Of a DNA stretch of 17,455 nt, positions 7,814-15,759 are shown piece by piece; the stretch's first letter is position 1; each line of letters starts with the position of its first letter. The DNA comes from Gammaproteobacteria bacterium (GTDB taxonomy: Bacteria; Pseudomonadota; Gammaproteobacteria; SZUA-229). A model generated the notes under the pieces. The model had not been told where the DNA came from and searched no databases. It saw only the letters and a list, made by a program, of their open reading frames with translations. The position numbers and the translations under genes were made by a program. The stretch is taken from the NCBI GenBank assembly GCA_011321985.1, contig DROB01000211.1, positions 1 to 17,455 on the forward strand, written 5' to 3'.

Positions 7814-9691
7814 CTATATAAGCAATTCCTTAACTCGGGTGTTTATGGATTGCAGGATGCCTTTTTTATCGAGATGCCAGTCGCTCAGCATTTCGCCTGG
7901 CTGACCGTGGTTGATCCATTTATCGGGAAAGCCGATCTGCAGCAGGTTTGTGGTGATATGTTGTTCGTTCAGATACTCAGAAACTGCACTGCCCGCACCG
8001 CCTGCGATCGCATTATCTTCGAGGGTGACCAGCAGATCATGGTTTTTAGCGGCAGTTTCGATGACATCGGTATCCAGTGGTTTGACGAAACGCATGCTAT
8101 AGACACTGGCATCGATCTCTTCGGCAACTTCCAGCGCCGTGGCGAGCAGGGTACCAAAGACCAGTAAAACGATCTTATTGCCCTGCCTTTTCTGTTCTGC
8201 CTGACCGAATGGCAGTGCTTCCAGGGTTTTGGGCAGTGCCATTCCTGTGGTCGGACCGCGTGGGTAACGGACGGCACTGGGACCATCATGTAGAAATGCG
8301 GTGGTCAATAATCCATGGCATTCGACTTCATCTGCAGGTGCCATGATGACCATATTAGGGATACAACGTAAAAAGCTGATGTCATAAGCGCCGGTATGGG
8401 TCGGGCCATCGGCACCGACGATACCGGCACGGTCTATCGCAAAAACCACGGAGAGATTCTGGATGGCAACATCATGGATCAGCTGGTCATAAGCACGTTG
8501 TAAAAAAGTTGAGTAGATGGCAACGACCGGTTTTATGCCTTCACATGCCATGCCAGCGGCGAGGGTGACAGCGTGTTGCTCGGCGATGCTGACATCGAAA
8601 TACCGTTTCGGGAAACGTCTGGAAAATTCGACCAGGCCCGAGCCTTCGCGCATGGCGGGGGTAATACCGACCAGTCGTTCATCCTGTTCTGCCATATCGC
8701 ATAACCACTGACCAAATATCTCGGTATAACTGGGTACCTTGCTGGCATCTTTCGTGTTTGTTGCACCGGTACTTAAATCAAAGGCACTGACAGCATGATA
8801 TTTTACAGGTGCATCTTCGGCCGGGAAAAAACCTTTACCCTTCTGTGTCTTTACGTGCAGTAATCTGGGGCCGGTCTGATGATTGATATTTTTCAGAACA
8901 GGAATCAGCGTGTCCAGATCGTGACCGTCAACCGGGCCAAAGTAATTGAAACCCAATTCTTCAAACAGCGTGCCCGGTGCGACCATGCCTTTTACATGTT
9001 CTTCTGTACGTTTAGCCAGTTCCAGAGCAGGTGGGATATTCTCCAGTACGCGTTTTCCGCCTTCTCTTATGGTAGAAAACAGGTCGCCTGATAATAGCCG
9101 GGTGAGATGATTCGACAGTGCACCCACATTGGGTGATATCGACATATCATTGTCGTTGAGGATGACCAGCAGATTGGCATCACAGCCTCCGGCATGGTTG
9201 AGAGCCTCAAAAGCCATGCCTGCAGTCATCGCGCCATCGCCGATAATCGCAACACAGTGGCGGTCCTCGTTATTCTGTTTGGCCGCAATGCTCATGCCCA
9301 GAGCGGCTGAGATGGAGGTACTGGAATGCCCTGTACCGAACGCATCATAGTCACTCTCTTCACGTTTGGGAAAACCGGCTATGCCGCCTTTCTGCCGCAG
9401 GCTGGCCATCTGTTCACGTCGACCGGTTAAAATCTTATGCGGGTAAGTCTGATGGCCGACATCCCATATCAGACGATCATAGGGGGTGTTAAAGACATGA
9501 TGCAATGCCACGGTGAGTTCGATGGTACCGAGACCGGCTGCCAGATGTCCGCCGGTCGATGAAACACTGTCGAGCAAGAATTCCCGTAACTGGCGAGACA
9601 GCTCTTTAAGCTGCAGTCGGCTGAGTCTGCGAACGTCTTCTGGAGAATCGATCGATTCGAGAAGTGACCAGTTTGAGTGGGTAAAAGGCAT
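7814..9691 (-). CDS. dxs: 1-deoxy-D-xylulose-5-phosphate synthase
   Basis: Dxs condenses pyruvate and glyceraldehyde 3-phosphate to form DXP, the entry to the MEP isoprenoid pathway and a precursor for thiamine and pyridoxal. The 625-residue length is normal. The thiamine diphosphate site is seen as GDGAMTAG starting at 151 and the matching Asn181 in NDNDMSIS. Glu371 in SIAEQHAVT corresponds to the catalytic glutamate of the transketolase-type pyrimidine domain. The N-terminal LSRQLREFLLDSVSSTGGHL and the WDVGHQTYPHKILTG segment are also characteristic. It starts at ATG 9691 with a poor ribosome binding site and lies 43 bases after ispA, in the classic xseB-ispA-dxs order. Confidence 0.98.
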   Translation of the reverse strand: MPFTHSNWSLLESIDSPEDVRRLSRLQLKELSRQLREFLLDSVSSTGGHLAAGLGTIELTVALHHVFNTPYDRLIWDVGHQTYPHKILTGRREQMASLRQKGGIAGFPKREESDYDAFGTGHSSTSISAALGMSIAAKQNNEDRHCVAIIGDGAMTAGMAFEALNHAGGCDANLLVILNDNDMSISPNVGALSNHLTRLLSGDLFSTIREGGKRVLENIPPALELAKRTEEHVKGMVAPGTLFEELGFNYFGPVDGHDLDTLIPVLKNINHQTGPRLLHVKTQKGKGFFPAEDAPVKYHAVSAFDLSTGATNTKDASKVPSYTEIFGQWLCDMAEQDERLVGITPAMREGSGLVEFSRRFPKRYFDVSIAEQHAVTLAAGMACEGIKPVVAIYSTFLQRAYDQLIHDVAIQNLSVVFAIDRAGIVGADGPTHTGAYDISFLRCIPNMVIMAPADEVECHGLLTTAFLHDGPSAVRYPRGPTTGMALPKTLEALPFGQAEQKRQGNKIVLLVFGTLLATALEVAEEIDASVYSMRFVKPLDTDVIETAAKNHDLLVTLEDNAIAGGAGSAVSEYLNEQHITTNLLQIGFPDKWINHGQPGEMLSDWHLDKKGILQSINTRVKELLI

Positions 9692-9734
9692 GATTTTTTT
9701 TGATAATTCCGGCTCTGATTAAAACAGGTTCAGA

Positions 9735-10631
9735 CTAAAATTGCCTTTCGACGATGTAAGCTGAGAGCTGGCGTAAACTATCGGCTTTTTTGTCTAAAGG
9801 TTCAAGGTATTTTAATGCGAGCTGGTGTTGTGCTAAAGCCAGTTCCTGGGATTCTTTCAGGCCGATAATGGCGGGGAATGTGGGCTTCTCCTGTTTTTCG
9901 TCCGAACCCTGTGGTTTTCCGAGGGTCTCAGTATCGCCGATAACATCGAGGATATCATCCTGAATCTGAAAAGACAGGCCGATGCACTGTGCATAATTAT
10001 TCAGGATATCGGTTTCCTGCTGTGAGATATCGTGTTTGCACATGCCGCCGAGCAGGATGCTGGCGCGGATCAGCGCACCGGTTTTGAGCTGGTGCATATG
10101 TTCGAGCTGTGCCAGTGTCAGTCGCTTACCGACGGAGGCAAGATCAACGGCCTGCCCCCCGGCCATGCCGTGTGCTCCACTGGCTTCGGTCAATAGACTC
10201 AACATCTGAATGCGATGTTCGGGTGTCAGTTCTTTATGGTCATCTCTGGCCAGGATCTCATAGGCCAGTGCCTGCAGGGCATCACCGGCTAACATGGCGG
10301 TGGCTTCATCGAAAGCTCTGTGGCAGGTGGGACGACCACGACGCAGATCATCATCGTCCATCGCTGGCAGGTCATCGTGGATCAATGAGTAAGCATGGAT
10401 CATCTCCACGGCACAGGCGGGAATATCCATCAGATCAGTGGAAACCCCCATGGCTTCACCTGCGGCATAGACCATGGCGGGACGGATACGTTTGCCACCA
10501 CCGATGACGGAATAACGGATAGCCTCAGCCAGATTATGTTCGGGTGGGTCGTTTGCCGGCAGGTATTTATCCAGAGCGGCGTTAACGCGCTTCTGGTAGT
10601 CGTCCAGACGAAGTTGAAATACATGTGACAT
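9735..10631 (-). CDS. ispA: (2E,6E)-farnesyl diphosphate synthase
   Basis: IspA adds isopentenyl units to make geranyl and farnesyl diphosphate for quinones and undecaprenyl carriers. The 298-residue protein has the first Asp-rich motif DDLPAMD (86-92, with the two-residue insertion typical of bacterial FPP synthases), RRGRPTCH after it, and the second motif DDILD (225-229). GGGKRIRPAM at 44-53 is the usual N-terminal motif. I chose ATG at 10631, five bases after the xseB stop. A TTG at 10640 would overlap that stop and add three residues (MTI), so the start is not certain. No strong ribosome binding site is visible for either, which fits coupling to xseB. Confidence 0.96.
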   Translation of the reverse strand: MSHVFQLRLDDYQKRVNAALDKYLPANDPPEHNLAEAIRYSVIGGGKRIRPAMVYAAGEAMGVSTDLMDIPACAVEMIHAYSLIHDDLPAMDDDDLRRGRPTCHRAFDEATAMLAGDALQALAYEILARDDHKELTPEHRIQMLSLLTEASGAHGMAGGQAVDLASVGKRLTLAQLEHMHQLKTGALIRASILLGGMCKHDISQQETDILNNYAQCIGLSFQIQDDILDVIGDTETLGKPQGSDEKQEKPTFPAIIGLKESQELALAQHQLALKYLEPLDKKADSLRQLSAYIVERQF

Positions 10632-10636
10632 GATGG

Positions 10637-10867
10637 TCAATCATCCAGCTCGATGTCTTGCTCGAGTAACTTGCCGTTTTTTTCGACCAGCTCTTTAATT
10701 TTTAATTCGGCATTCTGCAGTGCCTGCTGACACTCGGTGCTCAGTGCGATACCTTTCTCAAAGCGTTTCAGTGACTCTTCCAGGCTGAGATTACCCTGTT
10801 CCATATCATCGACCAGGGTTTCGAGCTCGGCGAGTGCTTTTTCGAAGTTTGGGGTCTTTTTAGCCAT
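10637..10867 (-). CDS. xseB: Exodeoxyribonuclease VII small subunit
   Basis: XseB binds the large subunit XseA to form exonuclease VII, which degrades single-stranded DNA from both ends. The 76-residue, helical protein has the family core NFEKALAELETLVDDMEQG and LSLEESLKRFEKGIAL, followed by a second helix. I chose the ATG at 10867 (MAKKTPNFE), as the family usually starts this way; an upstream in-frame ATG at 10876 would add MRA. It is the first gene of the run with ispA and dxs. xseA is not in the window, as is usual. Confidence 0.95.
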   Translation of the reverse strand: MAKKTPNFEKALAELETLVDDMEQGNLSLEESLKRFEKGIALSTECQQALQNAELKIKELVEKNGKLLEQDIELDD

Positions 10868-10928
10868 GGCGCGCATTTTAGCAAAAAATTGCTGATGAGG
10901 ATGTAGTGTTCAGAAAGAAAAAGATTTG

Positions 10929-10955
10929 ATTATATAAGCCAGCTATCGGCTATAT
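10929..10955 (-). promoter_or_regulatory. Possible xseB-operon -10 element overlapping a small palindrome
   Basis: Read on the minus strand, TATAAT occupies 10934-10929, 62 bases before the xseB ATG chosen here. The adjacent bases form an imperfect inverted repeat (ATATAAGCC at 10932-10940 and GGCTATAT at 10948-10955, one-base bulge, 7-base loop) that partly overlaps it. No good -35 is seen at 16-18 bases. It could be promoter plus operator, or chance. Confidence 0.3.
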
Positions 10956-11039
10956 GCGGACATTTGAAAAACAATTTTTTGTCGCTTCGCTCGGGCACGT
11001 CCTTCGCGGCAAAATGTTCCTAAATTTTTCAATGTCTGC
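10956..11039. repeat. Palindromic intergenic repeat element, copy 1
   Basis: This 84-base element in the gap between xseB and radA has imperfect terminal inverted repeats: GCGGACATTTGAAAAA at 10956-10971 and the complement of GCAGACATTGAAAAA at 11025-11039. A nested stem pairs TTTTGTCGC (10977-10985) with GCGGCAAAA (11006-11014), with one G-U pair. The stretch 10978-11039 recurs in reverse orientation at 17195-17257. It has no coding capacity and resembles a REP- or MITE-like element. The remaining bases to the radA stop (11040-11105) show nothing recognisable. Confidence 0.7.
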
Positions 11040-11105
11040 CATGCGTCGGAAACAGCCATTTTAATTTCGTACGATAACCGCCAGTTCAAGTCTGAAATAA
11101 CACAA

Positions 11106-12476
11106 CTAAAGCGTTATAGCCGTATCGATCAATTCACTCACCCGTTGCACGGCCACGATATTCAGCCCTTCGATGGTTTCGCCCTTTCTCGGTTTATTGG
11201 CTTTGGGAATAATCGCTGTTTTAAAACCGTGTTTGGCGGCTTCGCGCAGGCGTTCCTGTCCATTGGGGACGGGGCGAATCTCTCCTGCCAGGCCTACCTC
11301 TCCAAAAGTGAAAACATCGTTCGGCAAGGGTTTGTCACGAAAGCTGGAAAGTGCGGCAAGGATCAATGCGGTATCAGCCGAGGTTTCAGTCAGCCGCACA
11401 CCGCCGACGATATTGATAAAAACATCCTGATCGAACATCGCGATACCGGCATGGCGATGCATGACAGCAAGCAGCATATTCAGGCGGTTGGGGTCGAGAC
11501 CAAGGCAGACACGGCGAGGGTTATGGCTGTGGCTCTCATCGACCAGTGCCTGTAATTCGATGAGCAGGGGACGGCTGCCTTCACGGGTGACGGTGATAAT
11601 ACTGCCAGCCACGGGGGTTTCGTGTCGTGACAGAAATATCGCTGAGGGATTGCTGACAGTTTTTAATCCTTCGTCGGTCATGGCGAAGATGCCGAGTTCA
11701 TTGACTGCACCAAAACGGTTTTTGATGGCACGGATCATGCGGTATCGCTCACCCGGGTCACCTTCGAAGTACAGTACGGTATCCACCATATGTTCGAGTA
11801 CGCGCGGACCGGCGAGTGTGCCTTCTTTGGTGACATGGCCGACCAGAAACAATGCCGTACCGGTCTGTTTGGCGAAACGTACCAGTTGGGCGGCGCTCTC
11901 TCTTACCTGAGCCACGGCACCGGGTGCAGATTGCAGAGCTTCGGTATAGATGGTCTGTATCGAATCGATAACGATGACTTTTGGGCCGAGTTCACCGGAC
12001 AGGGTGATGATGTTTTCCACGCAGGTCTCGGAGAGCAGTTTCAGGCCTTTGTCTTCCAGTCCCAGTCGGTGTGCGCGCATGGTTATCTGTTGCAGCGATT
12101 CTTCACCGGTAACATATAAACAGGGCAGGGAGCCGCTCAGGCTGGCCAGGGTCTGCGTCAGCAGAGTTGATTTGCCGATACCGGGATCACCACCGATCAG
12201 AGTAACGGAGCCATGCACCAGTCCACCACCGAGTACACGGTCAAGTTCAGATATGTTGGTCGGTGTTCGCATCTCTGCGCTCATCTGAATATCTTTCAGA
12301 GCCTGTATCTTTGCGTTGCCCTTCTTACCGGCAAAGCCCTGGCGGTTATTGGTGGTGATAGCGGCGATGGTTTCACTCATGGTATTCCATTCGCCACAGT
12401 CGCTACACTGGCCTGCCCACTTGGTGTGCAGGGCACCGCAGCTGTTGCAGGTGTACTGAAATTTTGCTTTGGCCAC
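11106..12476 (-). CDS. radA: DNA repair protein RadA (Sms)
   Basis: RadA is a RecA-like ATPase that promotes branch migration during recombination and repair. Visible parts of the 456-residue protein are the N-terminal zinc finger (Cys10, Cys13, Cys24, Cys27), Walker A GGDPGIGKST near 95-104, Walker B VIVIDS near 168-173, and the RadA-specific KNRFG near 253-257. A C-terminal Lon-protease-like domain follows (GLDPNRLNMLLAVMHRHAG through TFGEVGLAGEIRPV). The start is a GTG at 12476; upstream ACGGA gives a modest ribosome binding site. It lies 18 bases after corB on the same strand, so it is probably the last gene of a ypjD-corB-radA transcript. Confidence 0.98.
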   Translation of the reverse strand: MAKAKFQYTCNSCGALHTKWAGQCSDCGEWNTMSETIAAITTNNRQGFAGKKGNAKIQALKDIQMSAEMRTPTNISELDRVLGGGLVHGSVTLIGGDPGIGKSTLLTQTLASLSGSLPCLYVTGEESLQQITMRAHRLGLEDKGLKLLSETCVENIITLSGELGPKVIVIDSIQTIYTEALQSAPGAVAQVRESAAQLVRFAKQTGTALFLVGHVTKEGTLAGPRVLEHMVDTVLYFEGDPGERYRMIRAIKNRFGAVNELGIFAMTDEGLKTVSNPSAIFLSRHETPVAGSIITVTREGSRPLLIELQALVDESHSHNPRRVCLGLDPNRLNMLLAVMHRHAGIAMFDQDVFINIVGGVRLTETSADTALILAALSSFRDKPLPNDVFTFGEVGLAGEIRPVPNGQERLREAAKHGFKTAIIPKANKPRKGETIEGLNIVAVQRVSELIDTAITL

Positions 12477-12494
12477 TGTCGTTATGTTCCGTCT

Positions 12495-13796
12495 CTAGGT
12501 CGCATCATTGCCTTCATTTCCCTTCTTCTGCTCTGTATCTGTCTGTACCTGGGTTATCTTCGCGGTCTGTACGGCGTTATTCGTGGTGCGTGTGATCTCG
12601 ATGGCATAACCATCGATCATAAAACTGGTGCCATTCTGTGGAATAATCTCCATGTGTTCAAGTATTAATCCATTCAATGTCTTTGGGCCATCGGCAGGCA
12701 ATGTCCAGTCCAGTGCACGGTTGATCTCTCTGATGTGTGTGTTACCGTCGATCTGATAACTGCCGTCATCGTACCTGTGTATACCGAGGTTCCTGGTCGG
12801 TGAGTCGGTAGTAAACTGGCCGACTATCTCTTCGAGGATATCTTCCAGTGTCACCAGTCCCTGGATACTGCCATATTCATCGACCACCAGACCGGAGCGA
12901 CGGCGGTTAGCCTGAAAGTTTAATAACTGGCGAGTCAGCACATTCCCCGCAGGGATAAAATAGGCTGGTACGATCAGACCTTTAAGGGTTTCCATATTCA
13001 GTTCGTCACGTGCGAACAGATTGAGAACTTTACGCAGGTGAAGGATACCGATGGTATCGTCGATGCTGTCATGAAAGACAGGAACACGCGTGCGTTGGCT
13101 ATGGGTGATCTGATGAACGATATCATTCCAGTCATCGTTCAGATCAATGCCGGTGATCTCATTGCGTGGGATCATGATGTCTTCCACACTGACCTGTTCC
13201 AGATCGAGGATACCGAGCAGCATATCGGAGTGCGCCCGGGGCATGAAGTGTTCAGCTTCGATGACGACAGCGCGCAGTTCGTCGGCACTGAGTTCCTGGG
13301 TATCTATCTTGTCGGGGTGTACTCCGATGAGTCGTAATAATGCATTGGAGAAGATATTGACCGACCAGACAAAGGGGTAGAGAGGTGTAGCGATCAGGGT
13401 GTAGATAAAGGCAGAAGGAAAAGCGAGTTTTTCCGGTTTTAGTGCGGCCAGTGTCTTGGGTGTGACTTCAGCGAAAACTAAAATAATAAAGGCCAGTGCG
13501 ATGGGGGCTACGGCCAGTCCGATCTCACCGTAGAGACGCAATGCGATAATCGTCGCGATCGTCGCTGCAAAGATATTGACGATGTTATTGCCCAGTAAGA
13601 TCAGTCCCAGTAAGCGATCAGGACGATTCAGTAGCTTCAGGGCACGCTGTGCACCACGGTGACCTTTATCCGCCAGGCTCTTCACACGATAACGGTTGAG
13701 AGTCATCAGGGCGGTTTCAGAACCCGAGAAGAAACCGGAAAGCAAGATCAGGATGGCAAGGATGATGAACAGCGTAGCTGTCGATAGTTCGCTCAA
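12495..13796 (-). CDS. corB: CNNM/CBS-domain membrane protein of the CorB (YfjD) type
   Basis: The 433-residue protein aligns over its whole length with my recollection of E. coli YfjD/CorB. It has an N-terminal DUF21/CNNM membrane domain with about four helices (1-185, including SGFFSGSETALMTLNRYRVKS and VFAEVTPKT). A CBS pair follows (about 205-330, including DIMIPRNEITGIDLNDDW and YGSIQGLVTLEDILEEIVG), then a CorC/HlyC C-terminal domain (about 345-420). The family is linked to magnesium and cobalt transport or efflux. The start is a TTG at 13796; it gives the expected N-terminus and no in-frame ATG lies close by. The gene sits between ypjD and radA, and the ypjD-corB-ffh neighbourhood matches E. 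coli. Confidence 0.92.
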   Translation of the reverse strand: MSELSTATLFIILAILILLSGFFSGSETALMTLNRYRVKSLADKGHRGAQRALKLLNRPDRLLGLILLGNNIVNIFAATIATIIALRLYGEIGLAVAPIALAFIILVFAEVTPKTLAALKPEKLAFPSAFIYTLIATPLYPFVWSVNIFSNALLRLIGVHPDKIDTQELSADELRAVVIEAEHFMPRAHSDMLLGILDLEQVSVEDIMIPRNEITGIDLNDDWNDIVHQITHSQRTRVPVFHDSIDDTIGILHLRKVLNLFARDELNMETLKGLIVPAYFIPAGNVLTRQLLNFQANRRRSGLVVDEYGSIQGLVTLEDILEEIVGQFTTDSPTRNLGIHRYDDGSYQIDGNTHIREINRALDWTLPADGPKTLNGLILEHMEIIPQNGTSFMIDGYAIEITRTTNNAVQTAKITQVQTDTEQKKGNEGNDAT

Positions 13797-13852
13797 GAAG
13801 TGTGGTCTCTCGTGACTAGAATGGTTTAATTATGTACGCACTGGCTCTGGAG

Positions 13853-14674
13853 TCAAGCCAACAGGATTTCCAGTACAAATTTACTGCCAAAATAAGCCAG
13901 CATCAGACTGACAAAACCGCTCAATGTCCAGCGGATAGCCGTACGACCACGCCATCCCAGCTTCCAGTGACCGATGAGCAGTGTAAGGAAGACAAACCAG
14001 GCCAGGATGGATAAAACAGTCTTATGAGCCAGTTGCTGCGCGAACATATTTTCCAGAAATATCAGACCAGTGCCTAACGAGATAGTCAGGGCGATAAAAC
14101 CGACGAGGATGACCTCAAACAGCAGGACTTCCATATTTCTCAACGGCGGTAACAGTCTTATTATGCCGCCGGGTTGATGGGCATGGAGGTGTTTGTTCTG
14201 GATTGATAATAAAATGGCCTGCAGCGCAGCCAGTGCCAGCAGACTATAGGCTATGATCGAGGTCAATATATGAAAGATAAGTGCAGGTGAGCTGTCTGCG
14301 GGTAATAAGTGACTGCTGTGGCCAAAGAGATCGACGGTCATGATTAGAACAGTGATTGGCAGCAGGGCAATGGTCAGTATCTCAACCGGATAACGCCAGG
14401 TAGCCGACAGGGTGAATAAAACGATGAAGGCGCTTACCAGTGACATGGCGTTGTAGAATCCAAAATTAACGCCCATATCACTAAACATGTTGTTATATAA
14501 CGCCAACGCATGCAGTAGAAGGCCACCGAAGCCTATGATTATGATGTGTTTTTTGGAGAGCCCGGTCCTTGCATCAGTATTGCTTTCGCCTGGTTTCCCC
14601 AGGCGAAAAAACAGCAGTGCTGAACATGCGAGATAAAGCACGATGGCACTGAAAGTTAGGCTGTAGTCACTCAT
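13853..14674 (-). CDS. ypjD: CcsA/CcmC-family inner membrane protein YpjD
   Basis: The 273-residue protein has about eight probable membrane helices and belongs to the cytochrome c assembly (CcsA/CcmC) superfamily. Conserved-looking histidines occur in LLLHALALYNN, LIFHILTSIIAYS and LAHKTVLSILAW. The last of these is followed by LIGHWKLGWRGRTAIRW, typical of YpjD. It lacks a clear tryptophan-rich haem-handling WWD segment, so a direct haem-delivery role is uncertain. In E. coli its homologue sits beside ffh and corB, and the same gene neighbourhood is seen here. It starts at ATG 14674 with no strong ribosome binding site. The CRP-like site centred 104 bases upstream may influence it. Confidence 0.88.
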   Translation of the reverse strand: MSDYSLTFSAIVLYLACSALLFFRLGKPGESNTDARTGLSKKHIIIIGFGGLLLHALALYNNMFSDMGVNFGFYNAMSLVSAFIVLFTLSATWRYPVEILTIALLPITVLIMTVDLFGHSSHLLPADSSPALIFHILTSIIAYSLLALAALQAILLSIQNKHLHAHQPGGIIRLLPPLRNMEVLLFEVILVGFIALTISLGTGLIFLENMFAQQLAHKTVLSILAWFVFLTLLIGHWKLGWRGRTAIRWTLSGFVSLMLAYFGSKFVLEILLA

Positions 14675-14767
14675 GTTGAATTATTTTTTTCTGGTCTATA
14701 CTGAACTTGTAACGGGTTTTTATGTTTAAGGTAAATCGTTGAATCTGAAAAAGTTCGGGTAGTGCAT

Positions 14768-14788
14768 AAATGTGAACCTGTTCACATT
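14768..14788. promoter_or_regulatory. Near-perfect CRP (cAMP receptor protein) binding site
   Basis: The site reads TGTGA-ACCTGT-TCACA (14771-14786) and is extended by AA and TT to give 9-bp perfect arms, AATGTGAAC and GTTCACATT, around a CT centre. It matches the E. coli CRP consensus TGTGA-N6-TCACA exactly. It lies in the 223-base divergent gap between ypjD (minus) and the cyclic-nucleotide phosphodiesterase-like gene (plus), centred 119 bases before the latter's ATG. A TATAAC at 14788-14793 overlaps its right edge. Whether CRP activates or represses here cannot be read from sequence. Vfr or Clp-type proteins recognise similar sites. Confidence 0.65.
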
Positions 14789-14897
14789 ATAACGATTAAC
14801 ACGATGTAAAGCGTTTCTTTTACGTGGCATGTTATCACTAGATCAGACCATAATTAAAGTTTAAAACATTATGCTGGATAGAAGTGGGTTTATTTGA

Positions 14898-15665
14898 ATG
14901 AAAGTACGAGTCTTGGGGTGCAGTGGTGGCATCAATCAGGAAGTGGCAACAACGTCCTATATGGTGGATGATGATATCCTGATCGACGCGGGTACCGGCG
15001 TGTGTGAGCTGTCGCTCGATGAGATGCGGGGGCTCAAACACATCTTCATCACGCACTCGCATCTGGATCATATAGCCTCTATCCCATTACTGGCCGATAC
15101 TTTATTTGATGATCTGATCGGTTCTCCTCTGGTCGTGCACGCACTACCCGAGACGATAAAAGCGCTGAGAAATCATATATTCAACTGGGTCATCTGGCCC
15201 GATTTTACCGAGTTACCCCATAAGACCAATGCGGTTCTAAAACTTGAGCCGATGAAAGCCGGAACAGTTTTTGAATTTTTTGGTCGTCGGATCGAGATGA
15301 TCAGTGTCAATCATGCCGTTCCTGGTGTGGGTTATTGCGTGGAATCTGATGGCAGGGTTTTTGCTTTCAGCGGTGATACCACGAGTAACGAGAACTTCTG
15401 GGCGAGCCTGAACAAACGTGATTCACTGGACCTGCTCTTCGTCGAATCGGCATATGCCGATAAAGATATCGAGATGGCAAAAAAGGCATTCCACTACTGC
15501 CCACAATTACTGGCCCGGGATCTGCTCAAATTGAAGCATAAGACCAAAGTCTGCATCTCACATCTGAAACCCCGGTCAGAAGAAAAAATAATCGAGCAGT
15601 GTAAGGCCGCTATGCCTGATCAGGATATCCATCAGCTGAAAAGTGGTGATATATTTCAGCTCTGA
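14898..15665 (+). CDS. Metallo-beta-lactamase-fold protein, probable class-II cyclic-nucleotide phosphodiesterase
   Basis: The 255-residue protein has a complete metallo-beta-lactamase metal site: His53, His55, Asp57 and His58 in THSHLDHIASIP, His139 in VNHAVPG, Asp160 in FSGDTTSN and His222 in ISHLKP. The HxHLDH motif with the following NHIFNWVIWPDFTELP region fits the class-II 3',5'-cyclic-nucleotide phosphodiesterases (CpdP/yeast PDE2 type), and I recall near-identical layouts annotated so in other proteobacteria. It has no signal peptide and is probably cytoplasmic. The expected reaction is hydrolysis of cAMP to AMP. The start MKVRVLGCSGG is typical, but the ribosome binding site is weak. 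A CRP site lies upstream and ffh follows after 94 bases. Other hydrolase substrates remain possible. Confidence 0.8.
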   Translation: MKVRVLGCSGGINQEVATTSYMVDDDILIDAGTGVCELSLDEMRGLKHIFITHSHLDHIASIPLLADTLFDDLIGSPLVVHALPETIKALRNHIFNWVIWPDFTELPHKTNAVLKLEPMKAGTVFEFFGRRIEMISVNHAVPGVGYCVESDGRVFAFSGDTTSNENFWASLNKRDSLDLLFVESAYADKDIEMAKKAFHYCPQLLARDLLKLKHKTKVCISHLKPRSEEKIIEQCKAAMPDQDIHQLKSGDIFQL

Positions 15666-15716
15666 GGCGCTGCCCTGCAGGTTTCGTAAAAACTAACGGC
15701 AACCACCATAATTCGC

Positions 15717-15722
15717 TATAAT
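15717..15722 (+). promoter_or_regulatory. Probable -10 element of the ffh promoter
   Basis: A perfect TATAAT lies 37 bases before the ffh ATG in the 94-base gap after the phosphodiesterase gene, giving a leader of about 30 bases. The -35 region is poor, so the assignment rests on the -10 alone. Confidence 0.45.
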
Positions 15723-15759
15723 TCTCCGTTCGTGAACTAATGTTAGATACAGGTAGACC

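Noticed and set aside
10109..10507. 132-codon plus-strand open frame opposite ispA
   Set aside because: It is rich in Arg, His and Trp and antisense to a complete ispA; no family resemblance.
11145..12119. Several open frames of 85-149 codons on the plus strand opposite radA
   Set aside because: They are antisense to a complete, well-conserved radA, lack recognisable domains or ribosome binding sites, and have odd compositions, so they are shadows.
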